This document shows, piece by piece, positions 7,074-12,175 of a stretch of 12,175 bases of DNA. The notes beneath the pieces were generated by a model. It was not told the DNA's origin, searched no databases, and was given only the letters and a program-made list of their open reading frames with translations. This DNA comes from JAQVQN01 sp964428885 (GTDB taxonomy: Bacteria > Verrucomicrobiota > Kiritimatiellia > RFP12 > UBA1067). Position numbers and translations under genes: made by a program. The stretch spans positions 1 to 12,175 of the forward strand of contig CAYRZP010000065.1 of NCBI GenBank assembly GCA_964428885.1, given 5' to 3'. Each line of letters begins with the position of its first letter. Within the stretch, counting starts at the first letter, position 1.

Positions 7074-7577
7074 ATGGCCGGTAAGCAGAAAAAGATCGCG
7101 GACCCGCGACCGGACTGGGACACATATTTCATGGAGATTGCGCGTGTGACCGCCACGCGCGCCAACTGCCTGCGGCGCAAGGTCGCGGCTGTGGTGGTGT
7201 CTGAAAACCGGATCATATCGACCGGCTACAACGGCACTCCACGCGGTGTCGCCAACTGTTTCGCCGGCGGCTGCGCGCGCTGCGCCGGCAAGGCCCCGTC
7301 AGGCGCCAGCCTGGAAGAGTGCATCTGCGTGCATGCCGAGCAGAACGCCATCTGCCAGGCGGCGTATTACGGGATACGCTTGGCCGGAGCGACAATTTAT
7401 GTGACAATAAGCCCGTGTCTGACGTGCGCTAAAATGATCATCAACGCGGGCATCAGAGAGGTGGTCTACGGCGGCGATTACGCGTTCACCGCGCAGACGG
7501 AAAAACTCATGAAAGAGGCTGGCGTGAAATGCCGGCGCTACACGCAGAAAAACAAAGTCTCAGATCAACCGGAGTGA
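7074..7577 (+). CDS. Deoxycytidylate (dCMP) deaminase, ComEB-like
   Basis: This 167-aa cytosolic zinc enzyme is expected to deaminate dCMP to dUMP, feeding thymidylate synthesis. The catalytic zinc site is clear: HAE at 87-89 (His87 as ligand, Glu89 as proton shuttle) and PCLTC at 114-118 (Cys115 and Cys118). TGYNGTPRG (50-58) and the Cys-rich insert around GGCARCAGKAPSG (65-77) before the HAE motif are typical of the dCMP deaminase/ComEB group rather than of tRNA-adenosine or cytidine deaminases. The ATG at 7074 is chosen because GAGGG lies seven bases upstream; a GTG at 7038 in the same frame would add twelve residues without similarity. It follows clpC by 41 bases, and its stop lies 8 bases before the next gene, so it is probably co-transcribed with both. 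Feedback by dCTP and dTTP is known in the family but cannot be judged here. Confidence 0.9.
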   Translation: MAGKQKKIADPRPDWDTYFMEIARVTATRANCLRRKVAAVVVSENRIISTGYNGTPRGVANCFAGGCARCAGKAPSGASLEECICVHAEQNAICQAAYYGIRLAGATIYVTISPCLTCAKMIINAGIREVVYGGDYAFTAQTEKLMKEAGVKCRRYTQKNKVSDQPE

Positions 7578-7585
7578 GGTGCCGA

Positions 7586-8546
7586 ATGAAAATGCGCTTG
7601 GTGCGGGCGGTTTTGATTTTGGTGTGCCTGCTTTCCATGCGGGCGTTCGCTCAAGATGAATGGTCGCCGATCTTCTACGAGGGGTTCGAAAACGGCGGCG
7701 CCATGCCGTCAGGTTGGACACATGAACACGTGGAAGGCAGCCACGACTGGGCGTTTGTCAACGGTTCTGATATGTACGGTGGTGTGCCGTCAAGCGCCTA
7801 TGCCGGATCTTACAACGCTTTCTTTTTTGATGAGTATGGCGATGAATACACGACCAAGCTTGTGTCGCCGGCGGTCGAGGTCGGCAGCGCGTATTCGGCG
7901 GCGCGTCTGACTTTCTGGCATTATATGGAACAATGGGGTGAGGCGCAGGCGCAGGACCAACTGAGGGTCTATTACAAAACTTCGCCCGGCGGTAGCTGGA
8001 CGTTGCTGGCGACTTATACGGCGAATGTTGCGACATGGACACAGCAGGTCATCGACCTGCCGTCAGCGGGTCAGACTTACTATATTGCTTTCGAGGGGGC
8101 GACCTTCTGGGGTTACGGCGTCTGTGTTGACGATGTCAGGATCGAAGGGGGGGGGTGCTGCGCTGGAGGGTTTCGAGGCATGGGCCCAGGCTAACTGTCC
8201 CGGCATGTCGGTCGGCGAGGCTTTTGTGGCGGACTCCGACGAGGACGGTGTGAATAACGGCTTCGAGTATGCATTCGGGACGAACCTTGTTTCAAACGCG
8301 CCGTTGCTTAACGTGCTGCAGGTGGAGGGGACGTTTGTGGTTGACATTCCGCGGCAGTTGTCCGGAACCGCGCCGTACGTGAGCGTGTATTTACAAATGG
8401 CGCGCACGCTTGATAATCCGGGATGGAGCACCAACGGTATCGAGGCAGTCACGCATGCCCAGAAACCCGCCACCCGCAGTTGGTACAAGCCTGCGCAGGC
8501 GCTGACCAACGGCTTCTTCTGTCTGCGCGGCGAGCTGCTGCAGTAA
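7586..8546 (+). CDS. Secreted Cleaved-Adhesin/choice-of-anchor-J-like protein, frameshifted at a G9 tract
   Basis: The product starts with a clear Sec signal peptide (residues 1-22, ending in AFA before Gln23). A beta-rich domain (about 28-187) follows, with YEGFENG...PSGWT, a WxF segment, SPAVEV and a terminal VDDVRIEG; this resembles the Cleaved Adhesin/choice-of-anchor J fold, which often binds carbohydrate or proteins outside the cell. As sequenced, the frame ends at 8194 after 202 residues. The adjacent frame continues with sense, giving DSDEDGVNNGFEYAFGTN (216-233) and a C-terminal region typical of secreted PVC proteins, to a stop at 8544-8546. Removing one G from the G9 run at 8147-8155 joins them into a 319-aa protein whose length divides evenly into codons. 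An AGG ribosome-binding site overlapping the deaminase stop, 8 bases upstream, suggests coupling to that gene. Specific function is unknown. Confidence 0.75.
8147..8155 (+). repeat. G9 homopolymer at the frameshift point of the secreted protein gene
   Basis: Nine consecutive G follow ATCGAA. Eight G would give Gly-Gly-Gly and restore the downstream frame; nine give an early stop at 8192-8194. The run lies at the hinge between the adhesin-like domain and the C-terminal region. It is the longest homopolymer in the window. Confidence 0.9.
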
Positions 8547-8567
8547 ATAAGCCCGCCGGAATTAGAG

Positions 8568-8631
8568 CAGGATCGCATGATTAACCTGATTCGTGGCCGA
8601 TAAAACCGATCACGGCAATCCTGCGATCCTG
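8568..8631. repeat. Imperfect palindromic intergenic element
   Basis: CAGGATCGCA (8568-8577) and TGCGATCCTG (8622-8631) are perfect 10-bp inverted copies. The 44 bases between them continue the symmetry imperfectly (GATT and CGTG near the left, CACG and AATC near the right), so the whole 64 bases can fold into one long stem-loop. The right arm also contains two tandem ATCCTG units. It lies between the convergent ends of the secreted protein and membrane protein genes and has no T-run, so it may be a Rho-protecting or bidirectional 3' hairpin, or a copy of a dispersed palindromic repeat. Confidence 0.5.
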
Positions 8632-8670
8632 TCTTGAACTGAATATGGCGGTTGTACAGAGTGCTGGTCT

Positions 8671-9213
8671 CTAGCGCAAGACCGTCGCGCCCAGAGCAAT
8701 TAACAGTATGCCCAGCAGGGCGTGCGCCGCGCCCGCCACCCGGAAGAGGGTCAGGCGCTGGCCGAACCAGTCGATGGCCTGCCGCATTTTCCAGGGGTAG
8801 AGCAGCAGGATCATGCCTTTGACAATGCACAGATACGCCAGCGTCACCAACACCAGCCGCCACGGCGAAGAGTGGACACGCGCCACGTGCAGCAGCTCGT
8901 AGGGGAACAGCGTGAGGATGGCGCCGATGGCACGGCATGGCAGGAGGTTGTCGAGCCAGAACCATGTCAGGGGAATGCATGCCAGCACGGAAAATGGGAT
9001 GTACTTCTGGAACGGCACCAGCAGATCCAGCCCCATGGTCATGAGCGCTACGCCGGCCCATATCCAGGCGATGGTGCTGAGCACGTAACCCGCCGCCTTG
9101 TTCCTGGGCAACGCCTTGTAAAAAACGGCCATGCGCGCAGGCATGGCAGTGATCGAGACTCCCAGCAGAAGGCAGACGATTCCCAGCAGATAGCTCCAGC
9201 AATGAAGGGGCAT
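8671..9213 (-). CDS. Unknown multi-pass membrane protein
   Basis: I do not recognise the family of this 180-aa protein. It is strongly hydrophobic, with about five or six likely membrane helices (roughly residues 7-26, 41-67, 70-90, 92-108, 117-138 and 155-178), short connecting loops and several Trp and Pro residues at the membrane edges. No catalytic or binding motif stands out. The ATG at 9213 has a GGAG site six bases upstream, which supports this start. It is convergent with the secreted protein gene and divergent from the oxidoreductase gene, so it is probably a single-gene unit. A long open frame on the opposite strand across 8722-9246 is regarded as its shadow, because the minus-strand product has a coherent membrane profile and a good RBS. 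Confidence 0.75.
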   Translation of the reverse strand: MPLHCWSYLLGIVCLLLGVSITAMPARMAVFYKALPRNKAAGYVLSTIAWIWAGVALMTMGLDLLVPFQKYIPFSVLACIPLTWFWLDNLLPCRAIGAILTLFPYELLHVARVHSSPWRLVLVTLAYLCIVKGMILLLYPWKMRQAIDWFGQRLTLFRVAGAAHALLGILLIALGATVLR

Positions 9214-9270
9214 ACGGTTCTCCGTGTAATGACAGTCGCAATTTAATCAAATCAGCGGACAGAAATAAAG

Positions 9271-9286
9271 TTGTTTCACGAAACAA
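9271..9286. promoter_or_regulatory. Candidate operator palindrome in the divergent intergenic region
   Basis: TTGTTTC (9271-9277) and GAAACAA (9280-9286) are perfect 7-bp inverted copies around AC. The 16-bp dyad has the size and symmetry of a dimeric repressor site, for instance of LacI-type regulators, and sits 58 bases upstream of the membrane protein start and 135 bases upstream of the oxidoreductase start. The regulator is not in the window. Confidence 0.4.
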
Positions 9287-9321
9287 TGTCTGGCCCTGTT
9301 TGGTTGTCCAAGTCTTCCAGC

Positions 9322-9338
9322 TTGCCATTTAACGGCAA
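9322..9338. promoter_or_regulatory. Second dyad, TTGCC-N7-GGCAA, upstream of the oxidoreductase
   Basis: TTGCC (9322-9326) and GGCAA (9334-9338) are perfect 5-bp inverted copies separated by an A/T-rich 7-mer. It lies in the same 207-base divergent region and could be a protein-binding site. TTGCCA also fits as a weak -35 box, but no good -10 follows at the right spacing. The rest of 9214-9420 shows only the two ribosome-binding sites. Confidence 0.25.
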
Positions 9339-9420
9339 AATTGCAATCTTAAAACATGAGTAACTCGTCGGTGGGCGGATGGGCCGCAGCACCGGTGGCG
9401 ATTAACAGGGGGTTCTAGCA

Positions 9421-10701
9421 ATGAGGGGTTCAATCACAGTGTCACGGCGCGCTTTTATGGCTGGGGCGGGAGCCCTTGCATCGGCACCGTCAATCACATT
9501 TGGGCAGGCTCAGCGCGTGTTCAAGTATGCGGTGGTCGGCTGCGGCGGACGCGGCAACGGTGCGGTGCGTGACATCAGGGCGGCGGCGGAACGGCTCGGG
9601 CATAAGGCCGAACTGGTCGCCGCGGCCGATTTCTTCAAGGATAAGGCGGAGTCGACCTGCAAGGCCAACGGCTGCGATCCTAAATTCGCGTTCGGCGGCG
9701 CGGGCGCGTACCGGAAGATCATGGAGACGGACGCGGAGATCGTGCTGCTGACCACCCCGCCGTTTTTCCGCCCGTTGCACCTCGAAGCCTGCGTCAAAGC
9801 CGGCAAGCACGTTTTCGCGGAAAAGCCGATCGCCACGGATGCGGCCGGGCTGCGCCACTTTTTGCAGGGCGCGGCAGATGCCAAGTCCAAGAAGCTCTCA
9901 ATCCTGTCCGGTACGCTGCACCGCCATTCGAACCGTTTTCTGCGCCAGATCAAGCCGATCCGGGAAGGCGCGATCGGGCGCATCTTGGCTGGCCAGGTCT
10001 ACCGCTGCCATGGCGGCATCTGGGTGCGGCCGCGCCGCGATGGCGAATCTAACGCCGGTTATCTCTGCAACAACTGGTACCACTTCTGGGAGATGTCCGG
10101 GGACCAGATCACGGAGCAGGCGATCCACGAGATAGATTTGGCGAACTGGTTCATCGGACGCGCCCCCAAGACCGCCATGGCGATCGGCGCGCGTCACCGC
10201 CGGCCGGCCGGGATCGGCAATATCTATGATTGCATGGCGATCGATTTCGATTACGGCGAAGCTGTGCACGTGCAGACGATCGGGCGGCACATCAGCGGCT
10301 GTTCGGACCGGTGCGGCACTCTGCTGGCGGGGTCGGAGGGCGAGGTCGCCTGCGGCGGCAAGATCACGCGTTTCGACGGCAAGCCGGTCGCTTATGACGA
10401 GGATGCCATCAAGGACCGTCACGAGAACGGCATGATCATGGAGCATGCCGATTTTCTGAACGGGATCATCAGCGGCGAGCTGGTGAATGAGGGAGAGCAG
10501 GTGGCGATGTCCACCGCCACGACCATCATGGGCACATTATCGGCTTACTCGGGCCGGACCGTGCGGATGTCCGATCTGCTGGAGAACAAGGCTTCGGAAT
10601 TCTATTCGATGAACGCGGCTTTCACTCCAGCGGATTTCGAACGTGACACGGATGTCCCGATGCCGGCCGAGGGTGTCGGGGCCGTGCCTGGCAAAGCCTG
10701 A
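9421..10701 (+). CDS. Tat-exported Gfo/Idh/MocA-family oxidoreductase
   Basis: This 426-aa protein is an NAD(P)-dependent oxidoreductase of the Gfo/Idh/MocA family, whose members act on sugars, inositols or sugar derivatives. The N-terminus has a twin-arginine signal, SRRAFM (8-13), followed by a weakly hydrophobic Ala/Gly stretch to about residue 30, so the folded, cofactor-loaded enzyme should be exported by Tat. The Rossmann start is AVVGCGGRGNG (37-47), and the cofactor-binding EKP motif is at 134-136. EQAIHEIDLANWF carries the family's catalytic His236 and Asp239. A GGGGG-type ribosome-binding site lies about nine bases before the ATG at 9421. Such Tat-signal paralogues are numerous in Planctomycetes, Verrucomicrobia and relatives. 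The substrate cannot be told from sequence. It converges with the esterase gene, with stops only 11 bases apart, and may share a role in extracellular glycan breakdown. Confidence 0.9.
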   Translation: MRGSITVSRRAFMAGAGALASAPSITFGQAQRVFKYAVVGCGGRGNGAVRDIRAAAERLGHKAELVAAADFFKDKAESTCKANGCDPKFAFGGAGAYRKIMETDAEIVLLTTPPFFRPLHLEACVKAGKHVFAEKPIATDAAGLRHFLQGAADAKSKKLSILSGTLHRHSNRFLRQIKPIREGAIGRILAGQVYRCHGGIWVRPRRDGESNAGYLCNNWYHFWEMSGDQITEQAIHEIDLANWFIGRAPKTAMAIGARHRRPAGIGNIYDCMAIDFDYGEAVHVQTIGRHISGCSDRCGTLLAGSEGEVACGGKITRFDGKPVAYDEDAIKDRHENGMIMEHADFLNGIISGELVNEGEQVAMSTATTIMGTLSAYSGRTVRMSDLLENKASEFYSMNAAFTPADFERDTDVPMPAEGVGAVPGKA

Positions 10702-10712
10702 CACATAGCCGA

Positions 10713-12175
10713 TCAATTCCAGTCGTCAGTGCGGAACGTTTGCGCCGGAAGGCCGTCCTTGTTGAACAGGTTCGCCCACGGCGCATTGCCTGACCACGCA
10801 TAGCGGACCGCGACAGGACTAGCCACTGCGGGGCTGGAAGCCAGCACGGCGTTGCCGTCGATTACCGCGTCAGCCCAGACGAATTTCTTGTCCGTGCCCG
10901 CGATCATGAAGCCCTGCACCTTCTCGCTGTGCCGCGCCGCGAGCCCTTGTCCGACATGCGTGAAGATCACGCGGATCTTGTTGCCCTCCACAGCGTGCGA
11001 AGCATAGAGCGGGCCGCTGAATTCGACAGGCTGGTTGTAGACGAAGCCACGCGCTACGCGCACGGCGCGGGCGCCGTAGCCGGCTTTGTTCACGGGATGG
11101 ATACCGCTGCCGAGATCGGTGCTGATGACCATGGCTGTTTTCGGATGCCGTTGGATCCTGATGTGCATCTCGCGATAGAGTCCTGCGTTATGGGCGGGAA
11201 CCTGCTGCGGCAGTTCGCTGAACGCGCTCGCTTTTTTCGTCACCGGGTCGTTCAAGTCCCAGGCCGTGCCGCCGCCGCTGGATTTCTGCACGTAAAGGAA
11301 CGGGAAGTCCAGTCCCCAAGCCTTGCGCCAGCCCTCGATGAGCGCGCCCATGACGTTAAACTGGTCAACGCCCGTGATGGCCGTGCCGCTCTCGCCCTGA
11401 TCCCACAACACGCCGCGGATCGCATACGGGACGAACGGCTGGACGTGCGCCTGATACAGGCCGCCGATCCGGCCGGACGACTCGCCAACCTTGACCGGAG
11501 CGGAGGGGGGGGCGTGGCGCCTTGGCGTTCTCCTGTTTGGCCTTCTCCGCCGCCACCCTCCACGCCGCAAGCTGTTCCTGGTATTTCTTCTGCGCTGCAT
11601 CGAAGTCAAAGGTCTTGGCGAAAGCTTCCGTCTGCTCTCGGCAGGCGGCGTCGTCCCGCAGCATCTCCTCCGTCAGCCAATAGCCCGAAGGCGTGCCGCC
11701 CACCGCGCCGACCATTATGCCGACCGGCACGTCGAGCTCCTGCTGGAGGCGGAACCCGAACGCGAACAGCAGCGCCGAGAATTTGCCGTTGTTGTCGGGC
11801 GTGGCCAGCTCCCACCCCTTGCGGCCAGCGTGGAGCAGGCGCAGTTTCGGATAAGTCACCGTCGCGGCTTGGGCGAGGACTGGATCGGCTTTCGTATAAC
11901 CGTTGACGTGCCCGGCCATGTTTGACTGGCCTGAGCCCAGCCAGACCTCGCCGACGAGCACGTCTTGAACCGTGATGGAGTTCTTGCCTTTCACGGTTAG
12001 CGTGAGGCCCTCCGCGACCTTGAGTGGATCGAGGGTCACCTTCCACAGGCCCTTCGCGTCGGCGGTCGCCTTTTTCTTCTGGCCGGCGATCTCAACCGTG
12101 ACATTCTCGCCCGGCGCGGCCTTCCCCCAGATCGGCGCGGCGATATCGCGCTGCAAAACCATATGGTCAGAGATG
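10713..12175 (-). CDS. Sialate O-acetylesterase-type SGNH esterase, frameshifted at a G8 tract and cut by the window edge
   Basis: The family removes O-acetyl groups from sialic acids or plant and algal polysaccharides. The visible part starts within ISDHMVLQRDIAAPIWG, the usual beginning of the mature protein, so the true start and any signal peptide lie past 12175. A beta-sandwich (about 80 residues) leads into GEVWLGSGQSNM, with the nucleophile Ser codon at 11923-11925. Next come GAVGGTPSGYW and a long Lys/Ala/Glu-rich insert, then VLWDQGESGT, and GSGIHPVNKAGYGAR with the catalytic His codon at 11097-11099. The end, near NLFNKDGLPAQTFRTDDW, is typical. The frame breaks in a run of eight C (minus strand) at 11512-11505: upstream sequence runs on in the wrong frame to a stop at 11365, and the downstream part is open to 10713. 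Removing one base gives 486 continuous residues with all blocks in order. As sequenced, the product lacks the catalytic His. Confidence 0.85.
11505..11512 (+). repeat. G8 homopolymer at the frameshift point of the esterase gene
   Basis: Eight G on the plus strand read as C8 in the minus-strand esterase gene, within a Pro-rich linker (KAPRPP, then SAPVKVG). Seven would keep the reading frame; eight do not. It is the second-longest homopolymer in the window. Confidence 0.9.

Noticed and set aside
8722..9246. 174-codon open frame on the plus strand opposite the multi-pass membrane protein
   Set aside because: The product is rich in Arg, His and Gln with no recognisable fold, whereas the minus-strand product has clear transmembrane segments and a good RBS.
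10929..11925. Plus-strand open frames opposite the esterase gene
   Set aside because: They are antisense shadows of conserved SGNH esterase sequence, Arg/Pro-rich and without motifs.

Overview
The window is GC-rich, densely coding DNA that looks like a chromosomal segment from a free-living PVC-type bacterium, most plausibly Kiritimatiellota, Verrucomicrobiota or Lentisphaerota. This placement is inferred from gene content only: a Tat-exported Gfo/Idh/MocA oxidoreductase, a sialate O-acetylesterase-type SGNH esterase, a secreted protein with a Cleaved-Adhesin-like domain followed by a DxDxDGxxNxxEY segment, and an mcsA-mcsB-clpC cluster with no ctsR in view. No rRNA, tRNA, CRISPR array, transposase or phage gene was seen.

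Layout. Bases 1-66 hold the first codons of a minus-strand gene that runs off the left edge. It is preceded by a good sigma70-like promoter with an A/T-rich UP-like tract and a leader of about 85 nt with two stem-loops. Next, on the minus strand, is a lipoprotein-type alpha-acetolactate decarboxylase (310-1122). Divergent from it is a small polyprenyl-phosphate sugar-phosphate transferase (1412-2053), whose 3' end overlaps tail-to-tail with an unknown membrane protein (1970-2614, minus).

The core (2765-7577, perhaps to 8546) is a plus-strand run: mcsA (zinc-finger/UVR adaptor), mcsB (protein-arginine kinase), clpC (AAA+ unfoldase), a dCMP deaminase, and a secreted adhesin-like protein. Spacing is tight throughout: mcsA and mcsB overlap by 4 nt, and the gaps that follow are 39, 41 and 8 nt. 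By analogy with Firmicutes, McsA activates McsB, McsB phosphorylates arginines on damaged proteins, and ClpC with ClpP degrades them. The pArg-pocket motif of McsB and the ClpP-docking loop of ClpC are both visible, so the system looks complete apart from ClpP and a regulator.

The right third holds a palindromic intergenic element, an unknown multi-pass membrane protein (8671-9213, minus), a divergent promoter region with two dyads, the Tat-exported oxidoreductase (9421-10701), and the 3' part of the sialate O-acetylesterase (10713-12175, minus, cut by the right edge).

The most notable observation is that the only two genes interrupted by frameshifts break exactly at the two longest homopolymers in the window: G9 at 8147-8155 and G8 at 11505-11512. 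Each would be repaired by removing one G. Both genes encode probable exported proteins. This is either homopolymer error in the assembly or a pair of slippage-prone contingency loci; raw reads would settle it.
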